The notes: generated from the sequence alone by a model not told the origin. Shown: positions 1 to 7,603, counted from the stretch's first letter. The stretch: 11,353 nucleotides of DNA from Roseiflexaceae bacterium (GCA_014381165.1 JACMIM010000034.1:1-11353), one strand, 5' to 3'. Translations and numbers: made by a program.

Positions 1-810
1 GAGGAAGAGGGTGACGATGATGGCCGACATCGAGACCGTGTTCCCGAACTCGGCGAAGTAGAATAGCATGAAGCCGCCGGCCGAGTACTCGGTCATGTAG
101 CCGCCCACCAGCTCCTGCTCGGCCTCGACCAGGTCGAAGGGCGCGCGCACGACCTCGGCGGTCGACGCGATCAGAAACACGATAAAGCCAAGAAACTGTG
201 GCAAAACATTCCACAGCCCCTTTTGGTCGGCTACAATCTCGCTGGTGCGGAAACTTTCCGACATCATCACCGCGCCCAAAACGGCCATGCCCAGCGCCAG
301 TTCGTAGGAGATAACTTGGGCCGAAGCGCGCACGCCACCCAGCATCGAGTATTTGTTATTCGATGACCAGCCCGCGATTGCGATGCCATAGACACCGAGT
401 GAGGTGATCGCCAGCAGGTACAGAATGCCGACATCGATATCGGCAACTTGCAGCCAATTGCCGCCCCACGGGTCGGGCCAGTAGCCGAACGGCACCGTGG
501 CCCAGATGATAATCGCCGGAACGACCGCAAAGCCGGGCGAGATGATATACACCCATTTATCAGCCAGCAGCGGCACAATATCTTCTTTGAAAAAGAGCTT
601 GACTGCATCAGCAACGGGCTGGAGAAAGCCGCCAAATAATTTGCCCCCACCGGGCAGTGGGATATAGCCGGCGCGGTTTGGGCCAATGCGGTTCTGCATG
701 CGGGCCAACAGCACGCGCTCGAACCAGGTGAAATAGGCAAATAGCGTCGTCGCCGCGAGGGTAACGACCACGCATTTGACGATCAGAACGATGACTTGAA
801 TCCAGTCCAT
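1..810 (-). CDS. nuoH: NADH-quinone oxidoreductase subunit H (complex I), partial, 3' end beyond window
   Basis: The frame read down from the ATG at 808-810 stays open for 270 codons to position 1, so the C-terminus lies outside the window. NuoH is the integral membrane subunit that joins the peripheral arm to the membrane arm of complex I and helps form the quinone-binding cavity. Residues about 5-29 form a first membrane helix. They are followed by the family signature ERVLLARMQNRIGPNRAGY (31-49). Further hydrophobic helices lie near 88-108, 127-147, 166-184 and 205-219. The conserved loop APFDLVEAEQELVGGYMTEYS (about 223-243) matches the quinone-site loop of the family. An AGGA lies about 8 bases before the ATG. 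The gene is 56 bp downstream of nuoG and almost certainly in the same operon. The visible 270 residues are most of a usual length of roughly 330-400. Confidence 0.96.
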   Translation of the reverse strand, partial: MDWIQVIVLIVKCVVVTLAATTLFAYFTWFERVLLARMQNRIGPNRAGYIPLPGGGKLFGGFLQPVADAVKLFFKEDIVPLLADKWVYIISPGFAVVPAIIIWATVPFGYWPDPWGGNWLQVADIDVGILYLLAITSLGVYGIAIAGWSSNNKYSMLGGVRASAQVISYELALGMAVLGAVMMSESFRTSEIVADQKGLWNVLPQFLGFIVFLIASTAEVVRAPFDLVEAEQELVGGYMTEYSAGGFMLFYFAEFGNTVSMSAIIVTLFL

Positions 811-829
811 TGTGCTGTTCCTGGGGATG

Positions 830-863
830 CGTCTTGCGTGTTACGAATGCAACACGCAAGACG
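830..863. repeat. Perfect inverted repeat in the nuoG-nuoH gap
   Basis: GTCTTGCGTGTT (831-842) is the exact reverse complement of AACACGCAAGAC (851-862), with an 8-base loop, and positions 830 and 863 extend the stem by one pair. It fills most of the 56-bp gap between the nuoG stop and the nuoH start. No T-run follows on either strand, so an RNA stem that stabilises or processes the operon transcript, or tunes nuoH translation, fits better than a terminator. That role is inferred. Confidence 0.75.
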
Positions 864-866
864 TGC

Positions 867-3563
867 CTATGCTTTCACCACCGTTATTGCTGTCTGCGCG
901 CCGGTCAGCAGCGCGCCGAGTGTGCTGCCGCGCACCTCCGGCAGGAGCGCCACGCCCAGGTCTAGGCCGGTCTCGATCTGCACGGGCAGCGTGATACTGC
1001 CCGCCGCTGAGGAAACAGTCACGAGTTCGCCGATGCCCACGTCGAGGCGGGCCGTGTCGGCGACACTCATGATAATGTGGGCTGGCACCTGCCGCGCGCT
1101 CAACTTCGAGCCACGCACCCAATCGCCCCCGTCATAGGCCCGCGCGACCGGCAGCAGCACAAGTTCGCCGACAGGCCGCAGGGCTGGGGCGCTCAAGTTG
1201 AGCTGAAGGGTGGTGCGTGAATCCTCGGCACTGGCGGCTATCTGAATGCCCACGCCCTCGGTATTCTCATAGGATGTGCCATCGTAGTAGACTGCCTCAT
1301 TGGGCTGGCGGCCCCACGCGCCCCGGCTGGTGGAAAGCGCACTGTAGCTGGCGGCATTGTAGCCTGATACGCTGCGTGTGACCATGTCGTTCACGTCGCT
1401 CGTCAGCATCGCAGTCCAGCCCTGGGGAGCTTCAGGAGTGAAGACCTTTGCGCCTTTCTTGAGCGTGCGGGCTGCCACCGCCACTGGCGCGCGCTCGGCC
1501 AGCAGCTGCGCGACGGCCTGAAAGCTTTGCCAGTCGGCGGGCAGGTTGGCCGGAGCCTGGCGGGCCTGCCGAAAGCGCTGCTCGCGGCGCTCGGCGTTGG
1601 TAAACGTACCCTCGCGCTCGATCACGGCGGCGGCGGGCAGCACCACGTCGGCGTACTGCGCAGTCTCGGTCAGAAAGAGATCCTGCACCACCACGAAGTC
1701 CAGCTTTTGCAGCGCCTGCGCGGCGGCAGGGTTCTCGGCGGCGGGGTTAAGCGCAGCGATGTAGACCGCCTTTACACCCGTACCAGCCTGCTGCCAGACC
1801 TGCTGCGCGCTCAGGCCAGGCTGGCCAGCGGCATCCGGTCGCACGCCCATGTCGAGCGCGCCGCGGAAGTTGCCGCCAGGCCGCAGCGCGATCAGGCCGC
1901 TGTTGGCCTTGCCGAGCTTGCCGGTCAGTGCGGCAAACGCGGCCAGCGCCTGCGGGATGGCCGGATCGGCGGCAGCGCTGCGCCCGTAGACGATAATACC
2001 ATGTTCGGCGCTGGCAAAGGCCTTGGCAGTGGTGATAACCACCTCGCGGGCTAGTCCAGTTGCCGCCACCAGATCGTCGAATTTGTGCGCGGCCAGCACG
2101 CGGCGATACTCGTCGCTGAACTTCAGGCGGCCCGAGCCAAGCACTTCCTCACTGGCCAGCTTTTCGGCGGCTACCGCCTGCACCAGAGCCAGCGCGAATT
2201 GGGCCTCCGTGCCAGGTTTAACGCGCACTTTGCGTGTGGCGCTGCGCTCCAACTTGGTCGGGTAGCCACTCACCACGGTCAGGTCGCCGCCGCGCTGGGC
2301 GATCGCGCGCAAACGCAGCTGGTAGAGTGGCGCTTCCTCCTCGGGGTCGGCCCCGATCACCAGCACCGCCGTGCCCTTGCCGAGCGTCATCAGGTTGGTG
2401 CCTTTGCCAACGCCGTAAGTACGCGGCAAATCGTCGAGCGGCAGATCGGCGGGCGAACCGGGGCGGTGGTCGAGGTTATTCGAGCCAAGGTTTTCGCGGA
2501 ACAGGCGCGCAAAGCTGAACAAATCTTCGTTGGGCAGCTTCGGGCCAGCCAAGCCAGCCACCTGCGCGCCGCTATAACTGCCAAGCCGTTCGGCGATCAG
2601 GCTGTAGGCTTGTTCCCAGGTTGCACTGACGAACTCGCCATTACGCTTGATCAGCGGCGTGGTCAGCCGATTCTCCTGCACCGCGTAGCGATGGCCATAG
2701 CGGCCCTTGTCGCACACCCAAATCTCGTTGACGGCGTCATTCTCACGCGGCATCACGCGCATCAGTTCGTTGTAGCGCATGTCCAGCGAGGTGTTGCAGC
2801 CAACTGGACACAGGTTGCAGACCGAGGGCGTCGATTTAAGCTCCCAGACGCGGGCCTTGAAGCGGAAATCCGAGGAAGTCAGCGCGCCGACCGGGCAGAT
2901 ATCGGTGGTGTTGCCAGAGAATTTCGAATCGAAGGCGGGGGTCGACTTCGAAATAATTTCCCAGCTGCGACCACGGCTGCCAAAGCCAAGCACATTGTCG
3001 TCGGCAAGCTCGTCCTCAAAGCGCACGCAGCGCGAGCACAGAATGCAGCGCTCGCGGTCGAGCAGAATCAGATCGCCAAGTGGAATCGGCTTCTCGAAGT
3101 GAATCTTGTCTTCATAGTCAAAGCGCGACGAATCAGGCCCCCACTGCATGGTCAAGTTTTGCAGCGGGCACTCGCCGCCCTTATCGCAGACTGGGCAATC
3201 CAGCGGGTGCGAGGTGAGCAGGAATTCTAGCACGCCCTTTTGAGCGAACTTGACCCGGTCGGAAGCTGTGTTGACCACCATGCCTTCAGAGATCGGCGTT
3301 GTGCAGCCAGTTTGGAGCTTGTTCATCATCAGTGCCAGCACGGGCTTGCCATCTTCGCCCATCACCACCTGGCGCGTGGCCGGGTCGACTTTGGGCGTGT
3401 AGACTTCGACCAGGCACATGCGGCACATACCGACCGGCTTCATCTTGGGGTGGTAGCAGAACACCGGAACGGCCACACCGGCCAGCCGGGCCGCGTCCAC
3501 AACATTTGTGCCGACGGGAACATTGATTTGCGTCCCATCAATTGTCACAGAAACATCGGGCAT
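867..3563 (-). CDS. nuoG: NADH-quinone oxidoreductase subunit G (complex I iron-sulfur subunit)
   Basis: This 898-residue protein carries electrons from NuoF toward the quinone site in the peripheral arm of complex I. The N-terminal ferredoxin-like domain has the [2Fe-2S] N1b ligands C36, C47, C50 and C87. The next domain has the N5 set with its unusual histidine, H119, C123, C126 and C132. The N4 ligands are C173, C176, C179 and C223. A further CxxCxxxC...C set, C249, C252, C256 and C284, matches the off-path N7 cluster that some bacteria keep. The rest (about 245-898) is the molybdopterin-oxidoreductase-like fold, degenerate in complex I; the stretch VVVQDLFLTETAQYADVVLP is typical of it. 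An AGGA sits 8 bases before the ATG. The gene is 23 bp downstream of the Uma2 gene and 56 bp upstream of nuoH. Length is normal for the family. Confidence 0.97.
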   Translation of the reverse strand: MPDVSVTIDGTQINVPVGTNVVDAARLAGVAVPVFCYHPKMKPVGMCRMCLVEVYTPKVDPATRQVVMGEDGKPVLALMMNKLQTGCTTPISEGMVVNTASDRVKFAQKGVLEFLLTSHPLDCPVCDKGGECPLQNLTMQWGPDSSRFDYEDKIHFEKPIPLGDLILLDRERCILCSRCVRFEDELADDNVLGFGSRGRSWEIISKSTPAFDSKFSGNTTDICPVGALTSSDFRFKARVWELKSTPSVCNLCPVGCNTSLDMRYNELMRVMPRENDAVNEIWVCDKGRYGHRYAVQENRLTTPLIKRNGEFVSATWEQAYSLIAERLGSYSGAQVAGLAGPKLPNEDLFSFARLFRENLGSNNLDHRPGSPADLPLDDLPRTYGVGKGTNLMTLGKGTAVLVIGADPEEEAPLYQLRLRAIAQRGGDLTVVSGYPTKLERSATRKVRVKPGTEAQFALALVQAVAAEKLASEEVLGSGRLKFSDEYRRVLAAHKFDDLVAATGLAREVVITTAKAFASAEHGIIVYGRSAAADPAIPQALAAFAALTGKLGKANSGLIALRPGGNFRGALDMGVRPDAAGQPGLSAQQVWQQAGTGVKAVYIAALNPAAENPAAAQALQKLDFVVVQDLFLTETAQYADVVLPAAAVIEREGTFTNAERREQRFRQARQAPANLPADWQSFQAVAQLLAERAPVAVAARTLKKGAKVFTPEAPQGWTAMLTSDVNDMVTRSVSGYNAASYSALSTSRGAWGRQPNEAVYYDGTSYENTEGVGIQIAASAEDSRTTLQLNLSAPALRPVGELVLLPVARAYDGGDWVRGSKLSARQVPAHIIMSVADTARLDVGIGELVTVSSAAGSITLPVQIETGLDLGVALLPEVRGSTLGALLTGAQTAITVVKA

Positions 3564-3586
3564 GGTATATCCTGATTTCTAGCAGG

Positions 3587-4183
3587 CTATTCGAAAAAGC
3601 GGGACACAGCACACGAAAACCCCGACAGCAATGGCGAGGTCAGCGTAGCGGCGCTTTGCAACGTTGCGATCGGCACAAGCTGCTGCTGGTCGTGGCGGTA
3701 GATTTCCACCGTCTGCGCACGCCAATCGACGATCCAGTATTCTGGCACCTGCTGGCGGCTGTACAATGCCAGCTTCTTCTCGCGGTCGCGCTCAGCATCG
3801 GCCTTGCTAGCCGAGAGAATTTCGACAACCAGATCGGGCGACTCACGCAGATGCCCACTCTCGTCAAAGATTGTCGCCAGATGCTCACGACGAACCCACA
3901 CGAGATCAGGAACCACTGCCTGGTCATCGGCATAGACAAGGCCAGGTTCTGGAATTGTTCGACCGATGTTCGTCTGTCGACTCCAGGTACCCAATTCTAC
4001 AACGATGTTCATGAGAATAAGTTGATGCTGACTGTGCGGTCGGCGTGTCACGTACAGCTCTCCGTCAATGATTTCGTAGCGCTCACCCGCGATGTGGGGC
4101 AACTTCTGCAACAGGTCAGTCGTCCAGTGGCTGAGCACGGTATCAACGGTATCAATTGTTGGAGCCACCACAGTTGTTACCAT
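3587..4183 (-). CDS. Uma2-family (DUF820) PD-(D/E)XK nuclease-like protein
   Basis: This 198-residue protein shows the Uma2 pattern: YEIIDGELYV (36-45), a PHSQHQ segment (49-54), the metal-site PD at 92-93, then PDLVVEILS with E121, and a DREKKLALY segment (133-141) leading to VPEYWIVD. These are the acidic and lysine residues of a PD-(D/E)XK fold. The function of the family is poorly known; a nuclease role is inferred from the fold. Uma2 genes are abundant and multicopy in cyanobacteria and Chloroflexota. The start is well supported by an exact AGGAGG (4189-4194) five bases before the ATG. It sits between nuoF (146 bp upstream) and nuoG (23 bp downstream) on the same strand, an unexpected place. 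A hand count of three lines (3901-4080) gives about 51% GC, against more than 70% in sampled nuoG lines, consistent with later insertion. Confidence 0.88.
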   Translation of the reverse strand: MVTTVVAPTIDTVDTVLSHWTTDLLQKLPHIAGERYEIIDGELYVTRRPHSQHQLILMNIVVELGTWSRQTNIGRTIPEPGLVYADDQAVVPDLVWVRREHLATIFDESGHLRESPDLVVEILSASKADAERDREKKLALYSRQQVPEYWIVDWRAQTVEIYRHDQQQLVPIATLQSAATLTSPLLSGFSCAVSRFFE

Positions 4184-4203
4184 CGTATCCTCCTCGCTTC
4201 CTA

Positions 4204-4252
4204 TGGGCTAGAAGCCCACAGTTGAGCCATCCAAAGCCCGCTGAAGCGGGCT
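4204..4252. repeat. Pair of short hairpins upstream of the Uma2 gene (REP-like)
   Basis: Two adjacent inverted repeats lie in the 146-bp gap between nuoF and the Uma2 gene. The first is TGGGCT (4204-4209), loop AGA, AGCCCA (4213-4218). The second is AGCCCGC (4235-4241), loop TGAA, GCGGGCT (4246-4252). On the minus strand the second is followed by TTTGG, so it could act as a weak terminator after nuoF. The first ends about 10 bases before the Uma2 Shine-Dalgarno. From memory, AGCCCGC...GCGGGCT hairpins recur in many intergenic regions of Chloroflexota and cyanobacteria, which suggests a dispersed repeat; not verified here. I see nothing else clear in 4253-4329. Confidence 0.6.
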
Positions 4253-4329
4253 GATTTGTGGCATTGCACGCTAGCGAAGCGCATTGTGAAGCTGACTGCC
4301 GGCGGATGAACGCTTAACATTCCTACCAT

Positions 4330-5646
4330 TTAATCAGCGGCAACTGCCACCAGTGGGATGGCGAGGCGCGGGGCCTGACGCGGCGTGCCATTGCGAATGG
4401 CGGCCTCGAACTCCTCGGGGAACAGCTTCAGCGCCGAGCGGATCGGGCTGACGGCGCTTTCGCCAAGCAGGCAGAAGCAGTTGCCAGCCATTTGGTTGTA
4501 GACATCGTGCAGCAGCGGGATATCATTGGCATGGCCGTGGCCTGTCGAGACGCGGTGCAGAACTTTGGTCAAGTACCAGGTGCCCTCGCGGCAGGGCGTA
4601 CACTTGCCGCACGACTCGTGCTTGAAGAATTCGTCCATCTTGTAGGCCAGCTCGACCGCGCTCACCGTCTCGTCGAGCACGATCACTGCGCCCGAGCCGA
4701 GCATCGAGCCAGCGGCGGCAACGCCTTCGTAATCGAGCGTGATGTCGAGCTTGTCGGCGGTTAGCCAGGGGGCTGAGGCTCCACCGGGGATGACGATCTT
4801 CACCGGGCGGTCGCCGCGCATGCCGCCGCCGTACTCTGGCGCGTAGATCAGCTCGCGCAGGGGCAGGCCAAAAGGCAGCTCGTAGTTACCTGGATTATTG
4901 ACATGGCCAGACAGCGAGAAGGCCTTGGTACCGGGGCTTTTCTCGGTGCCGAACTGGCGGTACCACTGCACACCCTTGCCAATAATCATTGGCACATTCG
5001 CCAGCGTCTCGACATTATTGATAATCGTCGGCTTGGCATACAGGCCGGCAACAGCGGGAAAGGGCGGCTTGAGGCGCGGCTGGCCAATCTTGCCTTCCAG
5101 CGATTCCATGAGTGCGGTTTCTTCGCCGCAGATGTAGGCCCCCGCGCCGCGATGCACGAAGACATCGAGATCGTAGCCGGTGCCAAGAATATTCTTACCC
5201 AGAAAACCCTTGGCGTAGGCGTTTTGAATGGCGGCGTCAAGCGTGCGGGCAGCGGCGGCGAACTCGCCACGGATGTAGATGTAGGCGGTATGGCACTCGA
5301 CTGCATACGCTGAAAGCGCGATACCCTCGATCAACTGGTGCGGATTGCGGTCGATAATCTGGTGATTATTGAATGTGCCTGGCTCACTCTCATCGCAGTT
5401 GCAGAGCAGGTAGCGCGGAAAAACATCCTTGGGCAGAAAACCCCACTTCACGCCAGTCGGGAAACCCGCGCCGCCACGACCGCGCAGCCCCGCGTCCTTG
5501 ACCATCCCAATAATCTCGGCGGGTGTCTTCTCGGTTACTGCAGAACGGAAGGCTTCGTAGCCGCCGTGCTGAAGGTAGACATCGAAATCGCGGATATTTG
5601 GGATATCGAGGTCGCGCAGCACAATATGCTCAGTCAGCGGTGGCAT
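4330..5646 (-). CDS. nuoF: NADH-quinone oxidoreductase subunit F (NADH/FMN subunit of complex I)
   Basis: NuoF (438 residues) oxidises NADH through FMN and passes electrons to the [4Fe-4S] cluster N3 at the tip of the peripheral arm. The glycine-rich GLRGRGGAGFPTG (53-65) and the stretch CNCDESEPGTFNN (82-94) are the NADH and FMN binding signatures. GAGAYICGEETALMESLEGK (167-186) is also typical. The N3 ligands are C346, C349 and C352 in ESCGKCTPC, with C392 in CFCLLGES. The ATG at 5644-5646 is preceded by GGAAAGG about 13 bases upstream, a loosely spaced ribosome site. It appears to be the first gene of its transcript, with a good promoter at 5722-5750, and heads toward nuoG and nuoH. nuoE, its usual 24-kDa partner, is not adjacent upstream, where an esterase is transcribed divergently. 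Confidence 0.97.
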   Translation of the reverse strand: MPPLTEHIVLRDLDIPNIRDFDVYLQHGGYEAFRSAVTEKTPAEIIGMVKDAGLRGRGGAGFPTGVKWGFLPKDVFPRYLLCNCDESEPGTFNNHQIIDRNPHQLIEGIALSAYAVECHTAYIYIRGEFAAAARTLDAAIQNAYAKGFLGKNILGTGYDLDVFVHRGAGAYICGEETALMESLEGKIGQPRLKPPFPAVAGLYAKPTIINNVETLANVPMIIGKGVQWYRQFGTEKSPGTKAFSLSGHVNNPGNYELPFGLPLRELIYAPEYGGGMRGDRPVKIVIPGGASAPWLTADKLDITLDYEGVAAAGSMLGSGAVIVLDETVSAVELAYKMDEFFKHESCGKCTPCREGTWYLTKVLHRVSTGHGHANDIPLLHDVYNQMAGNCFCLLGESAVSPIRSALKLFPEEFEAAIRNGTPRQAPRLAIPLVAVAAD

Positions 5647-5721
5647 AGCGTTGTTGGCACCTTTCCAGTGTTGGCTCGCAGAGGCGCAGATAAGGCTATA
5701 ACTAGACGTGTTTCGCCGCTT

Positions 5722-5750
5722 AATGTACCATTTTCATAGCTTCGTGTCAA
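5722..5750 (-). promoter_or_regulatory. Sigma70-like promoter of nuoF
   Basis: On the minus strand there is an exact TTGACA (5745-5750), a 17-base spacer, and TACATT (5722-5727), which matches four of six positions of the -10 consensus. Transcription would begin near 5715, giving a leader of about 70 bases before the nuoF ATG. It points into the nuoF-Uma2-nuoG-nuoH block. Confidence 0.65.
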
Positions 5751-5753
5751 ATA

Positions 5754-5791
5754 GCACAATCTGAGAAAAAGATTGTGCATTTGCACAAATC
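5754..5791. promoter_or_regulatory. Operator-like cluster of three GCACAA(A)TC half-sites
   Basis: Three near-identical half-sites alternate in orientation: GCACAATC (5754-5761), GATTGTGC (5771-5778) and GCACAAATC (5783-5791). The first two form a perfect 8-bp inverted repeat with a 9-base spacer. The second and third form TTGTGCA-TT-TGCACAA (5773-5788), a perfect 7-bp inverted repeat with a 2-base spacer. The cluster begins three bases upstream of the nuoF -35 and lies between the divergent nuoF and esterase genes. That is a natural place for a dimeric regulator that activates nuoF or controls both genes. The regulator is unknown. Confidence 0.5.
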
Positions 5792-5863
5792 TGTACGTCC
5801 AGCTGCACACGCACTGTCGAGCGAGATAGTGGAGCAAGGACGTAGAGGCACAGGAGCACAGAA

Positions 5864-6964
5864 TTGGAAAAGCAGTTACCAAGAAGGACATTCGTCAAGC
5901 TTGCAGGCGCGGGCGTGGCGGCGGCGGCGATTGGCGCGGAGCAGCAGACTGCCCATGCGGCCCCGATCATTAGTGCGCCGCAGGCACAACCAGCCGCTCA
6001 AATGCCAGCGCTCGATCCGCAGATGCAGGCCGTGGTCGATGAGCTTGTTGCGCTGGAAGCGCCAAAGCTGACCGACATGAACCCAGCCAACGCTCGCCAG
6101 ACCACACCGCTGGCGATCGCCGCGCAGACAGTGGCAACTCGCCAGGGCAAGCCGCCACTGGAGCCAGTCGCCAATATTGCGCACCGGCTTATTCCCGGCG
6201 CGGCGGGCCAGCAGATGCTGATTCGTATCTACCAGCCCGCCGGTGAAGGCCCATTCCCGGCCCTAGTCTACTTCCACGGCGGCGGCTTTGTGATCGCCAA
6301 CCTGGATGTCTATGACGCCTCATGCCGCGCGCTGACCAACGCAGCCAACTGCGCGGTGATCTCGGTTGCCTACCGTTTGGGACCAGAAGCACGCTTTCCG
6401 GCAGCGCACGAGGACGCGCTGGCTGGCTACCGCTGGGTGATCGACAACGCTGCATCGATTCGTGTCGACCCGGCGCGGGTCGCGGTGGGCGGCGAAAGCG
6501 CGGGCGGCAATTTGGCGACGGCCACTGCCCTGCTGGCGCGCGACCGTGGTGTGCAGATGCCAGTGCATCAGCTGCTGATCTACCCGATTACTGCTTACAA
6601 CGCCAACACACCATCCTACGCCGAGTTCGTCAATGCTATGCCACTTGCTACCCCAGCCCTGGCATGGTTCGCGGGCTACTACCTGAGCCGGCCAAGCGAC
6701 GCAAACAGCCCCTACGCTTCGCCGCTGCGCACCGACGTGACTGGGCTACCATCGGCCACGGTGATCACCGCCGAGGTCGACCCGCTACGCGACGAGGGCG
6801 AGGCCTACGCCAAAAAGCTTCAAGACGCGGGCATTGCGACAACGCTGACCCGCTACACCGGCGTCACGCACGAGTTCTTTAGCATGCCGGGTGTGCTCGA
6901 CAAGGCCAAGCAGGCGGTGGCCGAGGCAGCGGCGGGCTTGAAGAAAGCCTTCGGCACAGCGTAA
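5864..6964 (+). CDS. Tat-exported alpha/beta-hydrolase, HSL / family IV esterase
   Basis: This 366-residue protein is a carboxylester hydrolase of the hormone-sensitive-lipase type, probably acting outside the cytoplasm. The N-terminus has the twin-arginine motif PRRTFVK (6-12), a hydrophobic stretch (about 13-24) and an AHA|A site near residue 32. The hydrolase domain has the oxyanion motif HGGG (138-141), nucleophile S212 in GESAG (210-214), the acid D306 in DPLRDEG and H336 in THEFF, so the catalytic triad is complete. The start is TTG at 5864, supported by AGGAG (5852-5856) seven bases upstream; the reading frame there gives an intact Tat signal. It is divergent from nuoF and convergent with the small hypothetical gene at 7049-7453. 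The natural substrate cannot be told. I see no convincing promoter of its own in 5792-5850. Confidence 0.93.
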   Translation: MEKQLPRRTFVKLAGAGVAAAAIGAEQQTAHAAPIISAPQAQPAAQMPALDPQMQAVVDELVALEAPKLTDMNPANARQTTPLAIAAQTVATRQGKPPLEPVANIAHRLIPGAAGQQMLIRIYQPAGEGPFPALVYFHGGGFVIANLDVYDASCRALTNAANCAVISVAYRLGPEARFPAAHEDALAGYRWVIDNAASIRVDPARVAVGGESAGGNLATATALLARDRGVQMPVHQLLIYPITAYNANTPSYAEFVNAMPLATPALAWFAGYYLSRPSDANSPYASPLRTDVTGLPSATVITAEVDPLRDEGEAYAKKLQDAGIATTLTRYTGVTHEFFSMPGVLDKAKQAVAEAAAGLKKAFGTA

Positions 6965-6975
6965 AGTTCTCCTTT

Positions 6976-7030
6976 TACCACCAAGACACCAAGACACCAA
7001 GATTTATTTGATCTTGGTGTCTTGGTGGTA
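6976..7030. repeat. CACCAAGA-unit inverted repeat between convergent genes
   Basis: The left arm holds three tandem copies of CACCAAGA (6979-7002); the right arm holds two copies of the complement TCTTGGTG (7012-7027). Two perfect pairings are possible and mutually exclusive: 19 bp (6976-6994 with 7012-7030, 17-base loop), or 17 bp (6987-7003 with 7011-7027, 7-base loop). It starts 11 bases after the esterase stop and ends 18 bases from the stop of the converging gene, so it probably serves as a two-way terminator. Its simple repeated unit and near-perfect arms also suggest a dispersed REP- or MITE-like element. Confidence 0.8.
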
Positions 7031-7048
7031 GTACCAGTTGCTCGAAGG

Positions 7049-7453
7049 CTAGGCTTCGTCGGACTCGCCAAGGCGGGCGGAATCGGTCACGCCGATCAGC
7101 TCATTCCAAAGCTGGTAGTCGATCGCCTGCTTTGGCACGATCAGGTTATGCTCTTTGACCTCCTGATCGCCGCGCGCCTTGAAGGGTTCACGATCGTTGG
7201 TTTGAAGATCGACATAGGTTGCGCCCTGCTGAAGCCGCGTGCCGGTTGGCAGGATGGGAATCTGGCGCAGGGTGTCATCGGTCATGTTGTTGAGCATATC
7301 GTGAACGTGTTTGATATCATAGGCAGTGCGGGCGTCCTGTTCGGCCTGATCGCCAACCAGCCCGTTGTTCTGGCCCGCGCCTTCGTTCGGGTTGAGATCC
7401 TGCTGATACTCCTCGGGGTGGTGCTGGCCAGGCTGGAGCTGCTTATCTGTCAT
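7049..7453 (-). CDS. Small hypothetical protein
   Basis: I do not recognise a named family. The protein is 134 residues if it starts at the ATG at 7451-7453, chosen because GGGAG (7461-7465) lies seven bases upstream. An upstream in-frame ATG at 7472-7474 would add seven residues but would put this ribosome site inside the gene. Residues 1-40 are rich in Q, N, E, D, G and P and look disordered. Residues 41-122 look like a compact conserved core: DARTAYDIKHVHDMLNNM, then DDTLRQIPILPTGTRLQQGATYVDL, then VPKQAIDYQLWNELIGV. It has no cysteines, signal peptide or membrane segment, so it is probably cytoplasmic and acidic. It diverges from the zinc-ribbon gene at 7604 across a 150-bp gap. Confidence 0.8.
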   Translation of the reverse strand: MTDKQLQPGQHHPEEYQQDLNPNEGAGQNNGLVGDQAEQDARTAYDIKHVHDMLNNMTDDTLRQIPILPTGTRLQQGATYVDLQTNDREPFKARGDQEVKEHNLIVPKQAIDYQLWNELIGVTDSARLGESDEA

Positions 7454-7477
7454 CTTGGTTCTCCCTTTGAACATACA

Positions 7478-7489
7478 ACACAGCTGTGT
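7478..7489. promoter_or_regulatory. 12-bp perfect palindrome in a divergent intergenic gap
   Basis: ACACAGCTGTGT is a perfect palindrome 24 bases upstream of the minus-strand start at 7453. A second short inverted repeat, TAGGC-TAT-GCCTA (7492-7504), follows it. The position would suit an operator or a leader hairpin for the 7049-7453 gene. There is no further support. Confidence 0.3.
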
Positions 7490-7580
7490 AGTAGGCTATG
7501 CCTATGCTAGAGCACTAAGCAGGAACTATACCCAGCTCCAGCGACCCACGGCACAACGCTTGCTCTCACTTGCTCACCTG

Positions 7581-7586
7581 TATAAT
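7581..7586 (+). promoter_or_regulatory. Possible -10 element for the zinc-ribbon gene
   Basis: TATAAT matches the -10 consensus exactly and is the only such site in this gap. The best upstream match to a -35 is TTGCTC (7560-7565), with a short 15-base spacer. Transcription would begin near 7593, leaving a leader of about 11 bases that starts at or just inside the GAGGAG ribosome site. The spacing is poor, so this is tentative. Confidence 0.35.
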
Positions 7587-7603
7587 TGAATGAGGAGACA
7601 ACG

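Noticed and set aside
2085..3230. Long plus-strand open frame (381 codons) opposite nuoG
   Set aside because: It lies antisense to a fully convincing nuoG with all cluster ligands. Long antisense frames are expected in GC-rich genes, and the translation shows no family features.
3542..4225. Plus-strand open frame opposite the Uma2 gene
   Set aside because: The minus strand has a recognisable Uma2 protein and an exact AGGAGG site; the plus-strand translation has no recognisable domain.
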